Positions 1 through 8,782 of a stretch of DNA of 64,000 nt are shown one piece after another (the first letter of the stretch is position 1; every line of letters begins with the position of its first letter). A program made the position numbers and the translations under genes. Below the pieces are notes generated by a model. The model was given only the letters and a program-made list of their open reading frames with translations, was not told where the DNA came from and made no database searches. Origin of the DNA: Flavobacteriales bacterium (GTDB lineage Bacteria; Bacteroidota; Bacteroidia; CAIKAF01); assembly GCA_022402535.1 (NCBI GenBank), contig JAKRSD010000031.1:6499-70498 (forward strand), given 5' to 3'.

Positions 1-252
1 TTGGTAAGGCAGGAATTGTAGCGCCTGAGCAGTAAGGGCCTACCGCCGCAAATGTGGGTGTGACATTAGGCGTAACCGTAATGTCAAGTGTAGTTGTGGT
101 AGCGCATAGACCTGCGGTGGGAGTGAAAGTATAGGTAGTTGTTGTCGTATTGTTTATTGCTGGCGACCAGGTTCCCGTTATTCCGTTCGTGGAGGTCGTT
201 GGTAAGGCAGGAATTGTAGCGCCTGAGCAGTAAGGGCCTACCGCCGCAAATG
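1..252 (-). repeat. 198-bp (66-codon) tandem repeat inside the secreted protein
   Basis: Positions 1-54 and 199-252 are identical over all 54 bases, giving a period of exactly 198 bp (66 codons). One full unit and part of the next are visible; the array continues past the left edge. It encodes a repeated extracellular domain starting near PYCSGATIPALP. Confidence 0.85.
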
Positions 253-2032
253 TTGGGATTATCTGAGGATTAACAGTAAGAGTATATGTGCTTAGAAGAG
301 TATAAGTATCACCCGCATTTACGGTTCCGCTTCCATTTGCATCGCAATATGCATAAGCACTTACGGTTTGGTTGATGGGAGCACCTGAATTATTAATTCC
401 GTTTGGGAAAGTGTTATTTGGGGCAACAGACCCGGCTACAGGTGTAACATTGGAAAAGACCACACAATTAGGGTTTGTAGTTATTACGCTGTTCTGCCAT
501 GTGGTAACAGCAGCTGTACTTCCTCCGGAACAGATTGTACTACTCGCATTTGCAACCGTTACGGGGTTACAGCATGTAAAGTTCACGGGAACATTAAATA
601 TACAGTTTGCGGCTGATGGAGCCGTCTGTTGATAGGTTGCTGTTAAACCCACATTAAATCCGGCGGCAGTCCATTGTCCGTCTGCTAAAGTATTGCAGTT
701 TGCATTAGGCACAAATGTGGTGTTTACTCCAGGTACCGAGAACGTATTTGGATAGATATATACCGTGATGGTGCTGTTTTGGTTATATCCCGGAATGTTG
801 GCCAGATTGAAGTTTAGATTCAGGTTTGCAGGTCCGGGACTTCCAAACATTTGATCATATATGATTATGTTGTTGTGGTATATCGTAACCCAGTAAGCTG
901 TGGCCACAGGAGTGTTTGCTCCCGGCTGATTAAAACAATACCCGTTCATGGCCACATTCAAATTCAAAGAAGTGGCATTACCTCCCGTGTTATTTGGTGG
1001 AATTTGAAAATAGGCAGCGTTGTTTATCCCTCCAAATGTGGAATTTTGAGGGATCGCGTTGGATTGATTGAGGTTGTTGGTGTAGGTGATGGGTTGTGGC
1101 GGACCACCCGTGGCACAGCAGTTTGAACCTGCCGGTCCGTTATAGGTAACCTGAAAATTCTGCGTACCCCCCGCGCAAGAATTGGCCGGGGGCGTTGCCG
1201 GGTTGGGGCTGATACTGAAAATGGTGCCGATATGACTTGAATTACAATCATTCTGTCCGGTGGTTACCCATTGGCAAGTAGCCGGATTCCAGGTGATGGA
1301 AACCAAATTGGCTGCCGATGTTGGAATCCTGGGTCTAACGGTCAAGTTTTGGGTGCCTGAAGCTAATACAGCTCCCGTGGTATTGCAGGTAATGGTCCAC
1401 GGAAGGGCCACATTAATATTGGTGCAGTAATTAGTGTTCTGAATATTTATCGGTAATGAAAAATTGCTACAGTTTTGAGCGGTAGCCGTTACAGGTCCAG
1501 AAGGCGTGTTTACGGTGAGCGTAGCCGCTGAAATAGTAATATTTGCACCAAAAATGCTGTTTGCCTGAGCCCCAAAATTGCCTGTGATGGGTCCGGCTAT
1601 GGTAACCCCGCCCTGTTGAATACTTATTGTGCCTCCCGTACCATTAAATCCATCTCCAAAACTGTCAAAAATATTCAGCGTGAAAACAGTGCCCACGACA
1701 TTTGGATTTAACGGCCCAACTGTAACATTTATATTTGCACCGTTTGCTCCAGGACCTCCCGAAGCTACTACACCGCCCGTTAACTGACTGGTTACGTTCC
1801 AGGTAATCTCATTGGCCCACGAAGACCCGTAATTCCCAACCACGTTGAATGTAATGGTTCCATTACATCCTGTATTGTTAACCTGAAAAATGTAATTCTG
1901 ATTTCCGCAGGCATTTGTGCCTCCGTTTACGGTTGAGGAATATTGGGGACAGTTTTGTCCTGCTGCACCAAACCTGAAACCCCCAAAAGCGATAATAATA
2001 AGCAAAAATCGCACAAGTATAACGTACCGCAT
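1..2032 (-). CDS. Large repeat-rich secreted protein, N-terminal part (C-terminus outside window)
   Basis: An open frame starts at ATG 2032, with an in-frame TGA 9 nt upstream, and runs off the left edge without a stop (about 677 codons seen). It opens with a signal peptide (RYVILVRFLLIIIAFGG, then GAAGQ). The rest is rich in Thr, Asn, Gly and Val, with paired Cys, and reads like Ig/PKD-type extracellular beta domains. Near the visible end, 66-residue tandem repeats begin (PYCSGATIPALP ... TYTFTPTAGLCATTTT). Such proteins in Bacteroidota are usually surface adhesins exported by the T9SS; the sorting domain would lie beyond the window, so that assignment is inference. No catalytic domain is recognised. 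Confidence 0.8.
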   Translation of the reverse strand, partial: MRYVILVRFLLIIIAFGGFRFGAAGQNCPQYSSTVNGGTNACGNQNYIFQVNNTGCNGTITFNVVGNYGSSWANEITWNVTSQLTGGVVASGGPGANGANINVTVGPLNPNVVGTVFTLNIFDSFGDGFNGTGGTISIQQGGVTIAGPITGNFGAQANSIFGANITISAATLTVNTPSGPVTATAQNCSNFSLPINIQNTNYCTNINVALPWTITCNTTGAVLASGTQNLTVRPRIPTSAANLVSITWNPATCQWVTTGQNDCNSSHIGTIFSISPNPATPPANSCAGGTQNFQVTYNGPAGSNCCATGGPPQPITYTNNLNQSNAIPQNSTFGGINNAAYFQIPPNNTGGNATSLNLNVAMNGYCFNQPGANTPVATAYWVTIYHNNIIIYDQMFGSPGPANLNLNFNLANIPGYNQNSTITVYIYPNTFSVPGVNTTFVPNANCNTLADGQWTAAGFNVGLTATYQQTAPSAANCIFNVPVNFTCCNPVTVANASSTICSGGSTAAVTTWQNSVITTNPNCVVFSNVTPVAGSVAPNNTFPNGINNSGAPINQTVSAYAYCDANGSGTVNAGDTYTLLSTYTLTVNPQIIPTFAAVGPYCSGATIPALPTTSTNGITGTWSPAINNTTTTTYTFTPTAGLCATTTTLDITVTPNVTPTFAAVGPYCSGATIPALP

Positions 2033-2102
2033 ATAGAATCAAAACACTGGTTAAGAATAGCTTATGGAAGTTTTTTTTTTAAGCACTCCCATTAAAGCGA
2101 AC

Positions 2103-2110
2103 CAAATTTA
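2103..2110 (-). promoter_or_regulatory. -7 box (TAAATTTG) for the repeat-rich secreted protein
   Basis: Read on the minus strand this is TAAATTTG, a full match to the Bacteroidota TAnnTTTG element, 70 nt before ATG 2032. No clear -33 TTG is seen. Confidence 0.45.
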
Positions 2111-2161
2111 ACGATTCTTAATATGATAATAAAAGTTAAAATGAATATAATTCGTTTTTTA

Positions 2162-2908
2162 TCAACAATTTGATGATTCCTTTTTGCCAATCAAGATACA
2201 TCTGGGCGAAAAAGGGGTATATTCTCCTAATTCATAATCGCCTAATATGCTTGTTTTCTGAATGTTATATTTGGATAATTCATGGGTGATTTCCTGCTCA
2301 GAATACATGGCCACTTTTTCAGAAAAGTGATATACTTTCTGTCCGTCATGTACTTCAATGTGTTTTATCACCCAACGTCCCGAAAACTCTTTTCGGGTAA
2401 TAAAGTCAATTCCTTCGATTGTAAAATGGGTAGGTTCGGTGGGCAGATTTCGCACATAGGATTCGTTCAGATAATCAAACAGGAAAATACCCTTCGGTTT
2501 TAAAGCTTCTGAAATTCGTTGAAAAACCGTAAAGTTTTCTTCGTCAGTATCGAAATATCCAAAACCGGTGAAAAGGCTGAATACCGCATCAAATGCTTCG
2601 TTTCCTAATGGATTACGCATATCGCGAATCTCAAAACTCAGGTTGGACAATGGATGTTTTTGGGCAGCTTCTATATTGCTGGGCGATAAGTCAAACCCGG
2701 TAACCTGAAATCCTTTTTCGGCCAGATAGACGGCATGCCTTCCTTTCCCGCAGGCTAAATCCAGAATTTTTGCATCGGGTTTAAGGGATAAATGCTGAAG
2801 AATCCGGTCCAAAAATAAACGCGCCTCCCGGTCATCTCTGTTTTTATATAACAGATGATAATAGCGGGTGTCGAACCAAGATTCAAACCATTTTTTCTGA
2901 TTTTCCAT
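2162..2908 (-). CDS. Class I SAM-dependent methyltransferase
   Basis: A 248-residue soluble protein with a Rossmann-type methyltransferase core. Motif I is clear (ILDLACGKGRHAVYLA, about residues 47-62), followed by the acidic end of strand 2 (VTGFDLSP) that usually binds the SAM ribose, and motif post-I/II (FDAVFSLFTGFGYF). The C-terminal third carries a beta-rich substrate-side region. Substrate cannot be told from sequence; the family includes small-molecule and quinone-type methyltransferases. It is divergent from the threonine aldolase gene, with 115 bp between them. Confidence 0.85.
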   Translation of the reverse strand: MENQKKWFESWFDTRYYHLLYKNRDDREARLFLDRILQHLSLKPDAKILDLACGKGRHAVYLAEKGFQVTGFDLSPSNIEAAQKHPLSNLSFEIRDMRNPLGNEAFDAVFSLFTGFGYFDTDEENFTVFQRISEALKPKGIFLFDYLNESYVRNLPTEPTHFTIEGIDFITRKEFSGRWVIKHIEVHDGQKVYHFSEKVAMYSEQEITHELSKYNIQKTSILGDYELGEYTPFSPRCILIGKKESSNC

Positions 2909-2977
2909 GCGATTGCAAAGAACGTTTTTTGCATCGGAATGAATGTAGGATTGCGTATTTTTTTCTCAAAATACAGA

Positions 2978-3007
2978 TTGTCTATTGGTTTTGTATTACT
3001 AAACTTG
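2978..3007 (+). promoter_or_regulatory. Candidate promoter for threonine aldolase
   Basis: TTG at 2978-2980, a 19-nt spacer, then TAAACTTG at 3000-3007 (7 of 8 matches to TAnnTTTG). It lies 17 nt before ATG 3024. Confidence 0.35.
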
Positions 3008-3023
3008 TCCATAAATTTTTAAC

Positions 3024-4055
3024 ATGATTCACAGTTTTGCCAGTGATAACAACTCCTCCGTTTGCAACGAAGTAATGCAGGCCATACAACAGATAAACAC
3101 AGGGTTTGAAGTAGGATACGGAGCCGACCCTTATACACAGGAAGCCGTTTCTGTTTTCCGAAAGATGTTTGGAAATGATACCGAGGTATTTTTTGTTTTC
3201 AACGGTACGGGAGCCAATGTATTAAGTCTTTCCTGTATTACGGATTCTTATCATGCGGTATTGTGTACAGAAGCTGCACACATCAATGAGGATGAGTGCG
3301 GCGCTCCCGAAAAATTTACCGGATCCAAACTTTGGGACTTTTTTGCACAGGATGCAAAACTCACTCCCGAAATGCTGCAATACACTTTACCCAATCTGGG
3401 GGATGAACACCGGGTTCAGCCCAAAGTAATTTCCATCACACAATCTACCGAATTCGGTACATTATATTCCGTGGAAGAAATTCGTGCATTGGCCGATTTT
3501 GCCCATGCTCATGACATGTATCTGCACATGGATGGTGCTCGAATTGCCAATGCTGCCGTGGCACTCGGATGTGAATTCAGAACGTTTACCCGGGATGCCG
3601 GCGTGGATGTGGTTTCTTTCGGGGGTACCAAAAACGGATTGATGTACGGCGAAGCTGTTCTTTTCTTTAATCCCGAACCAGCCCGAAAAGCTAAGTTTTT
3701 CAGAAAGCAAAGTATGCAGCTCGCCAGCAAAATGAGATATATTTCGGCTCAGTTTACGGCTTATTTGCAGCAGGATGTCTGGAAAAAAAATGCAACGCAC
3801 GCCAATGCCATGGCCGCCCTATTGGCTCAGGAAATCAGTAAAATCAATGGGGCTGTTTTGTTTCATCCGGTGCAGGCCAATGGAGTGTTTGTGCAGCTGC
3901 CTCCCAAAGCCATTGAAGCCCTTCGAAAAAAACATTTCTTCTACATTTTTGACGAAAAAAACCATGTAGCGCGTTTCATGTGTTCGTTCAATACACCCGA
4001 ATCGGAAGTGCAAAGATTGGCTGAAGATATTCGTTTGGCTCTGGAATCTGTTTAA
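3024..4055 (+). CDS. ltaE: Low-specificity L-threonine aldolase (PLP-dependent)
   Basis: A 343-residue fold-type I PLP enzyme of the beta-eliminating lyase/threonine aldolase family, expected to cleave L-threonine or L-allo-threonine to glycine and acetaldehyde in the cytoplasm. Seen: the N-terminal SFASDNNSSV and GYGADPYT segments, the cofactor aspartate in HMDGARIANAA, and the Schiff-base lysine K203 in FGGTKNG. Length matches the family. The following membrane-protein gene begins 9 nt after the stop, so the two may be co-transcribed. Confidence 0.9.
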   Translation: MIHSFASDNNSSVCNEVMQAIQQINTGFEVGYGADPYTQEAVSVFRKMFGNDTEVFFVFNGTGANVLSLSCITDSYHAVLCTEAAHINEDECGAPEKFTGSKLWDFFAQDAKLTPEMLQYTLPNLGDEHRVQPKVISITQSTEFGTLYSVEEIRALADFAHAHDMYLHMDGARIANAAVALGCEFRTFTRDAGVDVVSFGGTKNGLMYGEAVLFFNPEPARKAKFFRKQSMQLASKMRYISAQFTAYLQQDVWKKNATHANAMAALLAQEISKINGAVLFHPVQANGVFVQLPPKAIEALRKKHFFYIFDEKNHVARFMCSFNTPESEVQRLAEDIRLALESV

Positions 4056-4064
4056 ATTTTCATT

Positions 4065-5075
4065 ATGATTCATCCTGTTTTTCAGTCCTTAAAATTTCAA
4101 CTTTTTCTTTGTGTGTTTCTGACTTTAGTCGCCGGGTTATGGATTGTATTTTCAAACCCGTTTTTCCCCAAAGTGGCTTTGGTGGAAAATCCCTTTCCGT
4201 ATCGATTTGCCGTTTTAGGATTTGTACCGCCGTTGTGGCTGCTTTATTTCCGTAGGAAAAAAGTAGCTATCGTTCTTCTTTTTACGCTTACACCGGCATT
4301 GTTTGTTACCAACCTGAATATGCTCAGACCCGATTTGTTTTTTATCTGGTTGTGTATGCTCACCGTGGGGTTTGCCCAAACACGCGAACAGGTGTATAAC
4401 GGTGTTTTGGTGATTTTGGCGGGAATGTATTTGTGGACAGGCATTCATAAGGTGCATTGGGATTTTGTGAAAAACACGGCTTGGGTTTTTGAAACCCGGC
4501 TATTTGGAAAAGTTTTTCCCAAGTGGATGCTGTATGCCTTAGCCGCAAGTATCCCCGTGCTTGAAATTATTCTAGGTCTTTTGTTTTTTTCTTCTAAAAC
4601 CACGTTGCGCCGGATTCTGGGTATCGCCCTGCATGCCGGGATTTTAGTGTTTCTGTTGGTAGGTGGGTGGAATGCCACCATGATCCCCTGGAATGTGGCG
4701 CTGCTGATGTTACACATTGTTTTGGTGGCCAAATTCGATGCAGAGGTTCAGTCTCAATCAAACGGGTTGAAGGTTCCGGCCACCATTGCCTTGGTTTTGC
4801 CGGTTTTGTACTTCGTGAATATTTGGCCCGGAATGCTTTCGTGGAATATGTATTCTGCCAGAATTCAACATATTTATATGCCTGTAACGGATGAATTGGC
4901 GCTATATCCGCCTGATTATGTGCGCGAATATGTCTACCGACGCGATATTCTCTATGTAATCAGCCTTTCGGAATGGGCTGACGGCGCCACGGGCGGACCA
5001 CATGTAAACGAACCAATTTTCCGGGAAAGGGTGATTGAAGCCTGCGAAAAATTTCTGGAAGAAAATCCTCAATAG
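4065..5075 (+). CDS. Multi-pass membrane protein, HTTM/DoxX-like (unknown function)
   Basis: 336 residues with about eight hydrophobic segments spread from residue 10 to about 260, then a soluble C-terminal tail of roughly 75 residues. The segment YLWTGIHKVHWDFV resembles the GlxKL..F signature seen in HTTM and DoxX-like membrane proteins, but I cannot assign a family with certainty. It starts 9 nt after the aldolase stop. No enzymatic motif is recognised. Confidence 0.75.
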   Translation: MIHPVFQSLKFQLFLCVFLTLVAGLWIVFSNPFFPKVALVENPFPYRFAVLGFVPPLWLLYFRRKKVAIVLLFTLTPALFVTNLNMLRPDLFFIWLCMLTVGFAQTREQVYNGVLVILAGMYLWTGIHKVHWDFVKNTAWVFETRLFGKVFPKWMLYALAASIPVLEIILGLLFFSSKTTLRRILGIALHAGILVFLLVGGWNATMIPWNVALLMLHIVLVAKFDAEVQSQSNGLKVPATIALVLPVLYFVNIWPGMLSWNMYSARIQHIYMPVTDELALYPPDYVREYVYRRDILYVISLSEWADGATGGPHVNEPIFRERVIEACEKFLEENPQ

Positions 5076-5082
5076 GGTGCGT

Positions 5083-6099
5083 TTACTTTTTCTTCTTTTT
5101 GGGGGCTATATACGGACTGCCCGGAATGACGATTTTATCATACATCCGCTGGTGTATAGGCGCATAAAATGTTACGGCAACCTGCGGCGCTTCCAACGTA
5201 ATTGTAATATCAGAAAGTACGCCGTTTACCACCCGTTTAAAATATACCCGTTTGAATAAAGTAGGCCTTAATAATCCATTCACATTTTCCCGGTAAGTAC
5301 CTGTCAAAACACCATATACTTCTTTCGATGGAAGTTTGGGCGTTGAGGCTTTGAATTTGTAATTTAAATACATACCCGGGTTGGTTTTGAGCTTGGTCAG
5401 TTCTGCTTTGGCGGCTAATCCTGCCGCTGTTGAATCGGCCGAAGGTTTTATTTCATAGGTGAATCGGGCACGTCCGTCATCAATCAGAAATCCGTTTGAT
5501 TTAGCATCGTTTTGTGGCTGAGTGCGCCAAAATACAGGTAATTCCGTACTGATTCCTGTTTCAGGATCGGTGTAAGGTTTATAGGGAATGTTTTCATCCC
5601 ATTTCAGCGTCTGCCCCATATTTACCAATACCTGTTCGTACGATTCGGAACTTTTTCTTTCCATATCAAAAAAGAAAAGCAGCGCATTGTATTCGTGATT
5701 GATATGAAAATACACCATAAAGGCAATCACTTTATATGCCCGGCTATCATCCACAAATTCCATGACGAGGCGGTCGGCATCGAGGCCGCCCAAAGAACCT
5801 CTGCCTTTTTCGCGCATTTGCAGGTTTACGATGTTTTCATCGTTATATAAATCTTTTTCAAACATGCGTTGAAGGCTGTCCGCATTGAATTTGTTGGAAA
5901 GGTTAAATCCCTTCAAATAAAATTCAGTGATGTTATTGGTGATGATGTAACTCATTTCACCTACGCGGTTAACGCTGTAATCATTCAGGTGTTTAAACTC
6001 AACCGGGTATTCAGTAATGCGAAAAGGGGTATAAATATCCTGGCTTTTAGCCGATAAAGAAACGAACAGCAGTAGGAGAATTCCTGAAACTTTTTTCAT
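5083..6099 (-). CDS. Secreted protein of unknown function
   Basis: 338 residues. I place the start at ATG 6099 (MKKVSGILLLLFVSLSAKSQ, a clean signal peptide) rather than at a further upstream start, because a -7 box at 6127-6134 lies inside the longer frame. The mature protein is mixed alpha/beta without a motif I recognise, and it ends in five lysines. It is convergent with the membrane-protein gene (7 bp between stops) and divergent from gltX. Probably periplasmic or outer-membrane associated. Confidence 0.75.
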   Translation of the reverse strand: MKKVSGILLLLFVSLSAKSQDIYTPFRITEYPVEFKHLNDYSVNRVGEMSYIITNNITEFYLKGFNLSNKFNADSLQRMFEKDLYNDENIVNLQMREKGRGSLGGLDADRLVMEFVDDSRAYKVIAFMVYFHINHEYNALLFFFDMERKSSESYEQVLVNMGQTLKWDENIPYKPYTDPETGISTELPVFWRTQPQNDAKSNGFLIDDGRARFTYEIKPSADSTAAGLAAKAELTKLKTNPGMYLNYKFKASTPKLPSKEVYGVLTGTYRENVNGLLRPTLFKRVYFKRVVNGVLSDITITLEAPQVAVTFYAPIHQRMYDKIVIPGSPYIAPKKKKK

Positions 6100-6126
6100 G
6101 CGAATTTTAATTTTTACAAACGGTTT

Positions 6127-6134
6127 CAAAGGTA
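6127..6134 (-). promoter_or_regulatory. -7 box (TACCTTTG) for the secreted unknown at 5083-6099
   Basis: Minus-strand TACCTTTG matches TAnnTTTG in all fixed positions, 28 nt before ATG 6099. It supports the short start. Confidence 0.5.
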
Positions 6135-6195
6135 AACGGATTTTCATCGTCCGAAGTATTGAGTTTTCAAATACTGAAATGCAAAGCGGATTCGC

Positions 6196-6203
6196 TACTT
6201 TTG
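6196..6203 (+). promoter_or_regulatory. -7 box (TACTTTTG) for gltX
   Basis: Full TAnnTTTG match 19 nt before ATG 6222. It excludes the frame-extended start at 6159 and implies a leader of about a dozen nucleotides. Confidence 0.55.
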
Positions 6204-6221
6204 CCCCCTTATTCAGAATGT

Positions 6222-7763
6222 ATGAGCGATAAGAAAGTAAGAGTGCGGTTTGCGCCAAGTCCTACGGGTCCGTTGCATTTGGGCGGTGTAAGAACAGCTT
6301 TATATAACTATTTGTTTGCCCGCAAACATGGAGGTGACTTCTTGTTGCGGATTGAAGATACCGACCAGACACGTTATGTGCCGGGTGCTGAAGAATATAT
6401 CATCGAATCGTTGAAATGGTTGGGTATCATGTACGATGAAGGTCCGGGAAAAGAGGGGGAATTTGCTCCTTATCGTCAGAGCGAACGCAAACCAATGTAC
6501 AGGCAGTATGCCGAACAATTGATAGAATCCGGTCATGCGTATTATGCATTTGACACTACCGAGGAATTGGAAACCATGCGGGTAAACCTACAGAAGGCGG
6601 GTTCTTCTTCGCCTTCTTATAATTTCATCAGCCGAAACAGTATGAAAAATTCGCTTACGCTTCCGGCCGATGAAGTGCAGCGACGCATTGATAACGGTGA
6701 TCCCTATGTAATCCGGATTAAGATTCCACGTAACGAAGAAGTGCATCTGGAGGATTTGGTGAGAGGCGTGGTGGTAGTGAATACCAATACGCTGGATGAT
6801 AAAGTGCTTTTTAAAAGCGACGGAATGCCCACGTATCACCTGGCCAATATTGTGGATGACTATCTGATGAAAATTACCCATGTAATCCGTGGTGAAGAAT
6901 GGCTTCCCTCGGCACCCACCCACGTGCTTTTATACCGATTTTTGGGTTGGGAAGCCGATATGCCGAGCTTTGCGCATCTTCCGCTGATTTTAAAACCCGA
7001 CGGAAACGGAAAATTAAGCAAACGCGACGGCGATCGTCTCGGATTTCCTGTGTTTCCATTACAATGGACCGATCCCAATTCGGGAGAAGTGTCATCCGGA
7101 TATCGTGAATCGGGTTATTTTAAAGAAGCAGTTATTAATATATTAGCCCTTTTGGGTTGGCATCCTACCGATAATCAGGAATTGTTTTCGTTAGATGAAC
7201 TGGTAGAAGCATTTTCGCTGGAAAAGGTATCTAAGGCCGGGGCCAAATTTGATTTTGAAAAAGCCAAATGGTTTAATCGTGAATACTTAAAATCCACACC
7301 CGATAAGGAATTGGCGGAAGCCGTAAAACCATATGCAATTGCTGGTGGTGCGGATGTCTCTGATGAATATTTGCAGGGAGCCTGCCGGCTGATGAAAGAG
7401 CGGGCCACATTCATTAAAGATGTGTTTGAAAAAGGACGCTACTTATTTTTTGCTCCTTCGGCTTACGACGAAAATACCCTTGCCAAAAAATGGAAACCCG
7501 GCACGGCCGATTTTATTTCACAATTACTGGCCGATTTATCTACCGATGAAGCGTTCACGGGTGCTTCGTTAGAGTCAAGAGGAAAAGCTTGGCTCGAGGC
7601 GAACAAATTAGGTTTTGGAGCCATCATGCCGGTGTTCAGGGTTTTATTGACAGGCGAAGGAGAAGGCCCCGCAATTTTTGAAATATGTGCCCTGTTGGGT
7701 AAAGAAGAAATGAAATCCCGCATAGAGTCAGGTCTTTCAGTCTGTAAATCAAAATATGAATAA
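6222..7763 (+). CDS. gltX: Glutamyl-tRNA synthetase
   Basis: 513 residues; charges tRNA-Glu with glutamate. The class I HIGH motif appears as PLHLGG (residues 17-22) after FAPSPTG, and the KMSKS motif as GKLSKRDG (about 262-269). The catalytic fold is followed by the helical anticodon-binding region. I chose ATG 6222 (MSDKKVRVRFAPSPTG) because homologues begin just before RFAPSPTG and because a -7 box lies at 6196-6203. The stop overlaps the folB start by 8 nt, so the two are translationally coupled. Confidence 0.97.
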   Translation: MSDKKVRVRFAPSPTGPLHLGGVRTALYNYLFARKHGGDFLLRIEDTDQTRYVPGAEEYIIESLKWLGIMYDEGPGKEGEFAPYRQSERKPMYRQYAEQLIESGHAYYAFDTTEELETMRVNLQKAGSSSPSYNFISRNSMKNSLTLPADEVQRRIDNGDPYVIRIKIPRNEEVHLEDLVRGVVVVNTNTLDDKVLFKSDGMPTYHLANIVDDYLMKITHVIRGEEWLPSAPTHVLLYRFLGWEADMPSFAHLPLILKPDGNGKLSKRDGDRLGFPVFPLQWTDPNSGEVSSGYRESGYFKEAVINILALLGWHPTDNQELFSLDELVEAFSLEKVSKAGAKFDFEKAKWFNREYLKSTPDKELAEAVKPYAIAGGADVSDEYLQGACRLMKERATFIKDVFEKGRYLFFAPSAYDENTLAKKWKPGTADFISQLLADLSTDEAFTGASLESRGKAWLEANKLGFGAIMPVFRVLLTGEGEGPAIFEICALLGKEEMKSRIESGLSVCKSKYE

Positions 7764-8115
7764 GACGGCCCGATATACCATTTCCCGCATTGAAATCAAG
7801 GCTCCCATCGGCTGGTACGAAAAAGAGCAGCAGGAGGGAAATGTGTTTTGGGTAGATATTTCATACAATGCGGAGTTTGCGCATGCGGCCAACACTGATG
7901 AGCTTTCAGATGCGGTGGATTATGAACAGATTTGCAATACTGTGGAACAGTGTTTTCAAAAAAAATGCAGGCTGCTCGAACAAATAGCTCTTCACGTTGT
8001 TTCAACCCTCAAAGAAAAATTCCCTTCCATTTCTGATTTGGATGTAAAAATTACCAAATTGCGGCCTCCGGTTTCGCAACGAGTGGAAGGTATTTCTATT
8101 GAAATAAAGGGGTAA
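7756..8115 (+). CDS. folB: Dihydroneopterin aldolase
   Basis: 119 residues, the normal size. Converts 7,8-dihydroneopterin to 6-hydroxymethyl-7,8-dihydropterin plus glycolaldehyde in folate synthesis. Recognised from the family pattern: GWYEKEQQEGN near the N-terminus (the usual G..EeR. position), DELSDAVDYEQI, the LLEQIA helix and the ITKLRPPV strand. It overlaps gltX by 8 nt. Confidence 0.9.
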   Translation: MNKTARYTISRIEIKAPIGWYEKEQQEGNVFWVDISYNAEFAHAANTDELSDAVDYEQICNTVEQCFQKKCRLLEQIALHVVSTLKEKFPSISDLDVKITKLRPPVSQRVEGISIEIKG

Positions 8116-8119
8116 AACC

Positions 8120-8326
8120 ATGCAGGAAGAAGACAAGAAAAAGGAAGATAAGGACATCAACAGAAGTTGTCCCCGATGCAAAGCGGGTTTTCATTGCGAC
8201 GAGCAGGAGGGTTGTTGGTGCGAAAAATTAACCTTAGATCAAGCTACCCTGAAGTTTCTGCGCATGAACTATATTGACTGTTTGTGCGAAAACTGTCTGA
8301 AAACCTTTGATTTAGGGAAAAATTAA
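8120..8326 (+). CDS. Small cysteine-rich CWC protein
   Basis: 68 residues with a charged N-terminus and eight cysteines: CPRC, C, CWC, and CLCENC. This matches the cysteine-rich CWC family, whose members are thought to bind a metal, probably zinc; function is unknown. It starts 4 nt after folB and likely ends the gltX-folB operon. Confidence 0.75.
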   Translation: MQEEDKKKEDKDINRSCPRCKAGFHCDEQEGCWCEKLTLDQATLKFLRMNYIDCLCENCLKTFDLGKN

Positions 8327-8355
8327 AGCAAAACGATTCAGCGTACATTTTTTTA

Positions 8356-8363
8356 TATTTTTG
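8356..8363 (+). promoter_or_regulatory. -7 box (TATTTTTG) for tRNA-Cys
   Basis: Full TAnnTTTG match, ending 12 nt before the tRNA. Confidence 0.5.
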
Positions 8364-8375
8364 CAACGCTCTAAA

Positions 8376-8446
8376 GGTGCTGTGGCCGAGTGGCTAGGCT
8401 CAGGTCTGCAAAACCTGCTACAGCGGTTCGAATCCGCTCGGCACCT
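8376..8446 (+). tRNA. tRNA-Cys (GCA)
   Basis: 71 nt. The acceptor stem GGTGCTG pairs with CGGCACC (one G-U). The anticodon stem CAGGT/ACCTG encloses loop CTGCAAA, giving anticodon GCA. The T arm is AGCGG-TTCGAAT-CCGCT and the discriminator is U, as expected for tRNA-Cys. CCA is not encoded, so the window's CCA-adding enzyme is needed. Confidence 0.95.
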
Positions 8447-8559
8447 CATCAAATCCAACCCCATGGGGTTGGATTTTTCATTTTAAAACCAAACCAAGCT
8501 TGCTTGCGTTTTGGTTTTAAAATGAAAAATCTACTTCACGCAGTGAAGTGGATTTGATG
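8447..8559. repeat. Nested inverted-repeat element downstream of tRNA-Cys
   Basis: Three nested or adjacent inverted repeats: outer arms of 11 nt (CATCAAATCCA 8447-8457 with TGGATTTGATG 8549-8559); the 24-bp palindrome 8452-8475; and a perfect 22-nt pair, 8472-8493 with 8510-8531. A hairpin ACTTCAC-GCA-GTGAAGT lies inside the right part. Together they could form a large cruciform or structured RNA. No reading frame explains it. Confidence 0.8.
8452..8475 (+). terminator. Palindromic terminator after tRNA-Cys
   Basis: A perfect 24-bp palindrome (AATCCAACCCCA / TGGGGTTGGATT) 5 nt after the tRNA, followed by a T run (8474-8478). Confidence 0.65.
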
Positions 8560-8704
8560 TTCGGGTTTATAATTCCGGATCACGAGAGTAATCCGCTCTT
8601 TGCGTTTTGGTTTTAAAATGAAAAATCTACTTCACGCAGTGAAGTAGATTTGATGTTCGGGTTTATCATTCCGGATCACGAGAGTAATCCGCTCTTTGCG
8701 TTTT
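8504..8704. repeat. 96-bp tandem duplication in the gap before the EnvC-like gene
   Basis: Copy 1 is 8504-8599 and copy 2 is 8600-8695, with only two differences (8550 G to 8646 A; 8571 A to 8667 C). A third copy begins (TTGCGTTTT, 8696-8704) and breaks off. Each copy holds the CTACTTCAC-GCA-GTGAAGT(A/G)G hairpin and a CGGAT...ATCCG pair. The rest of the gap to 8782 shows no gene or convincing promoter. Confidence 0.9.
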
Positions 8705-8782
8705 CAATTATTAACGCCTGTATGTTGACACTTCCCGTTGAGGTTTAAAATATTCCCGGGTCCTTCTTCGTTTTTTTGTAAT

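Noticed and set aside
8504-8704. CRISPR array
   Set aside because: Only two and a fraction 96-bp copies with no alternating spacers and no cas genes.
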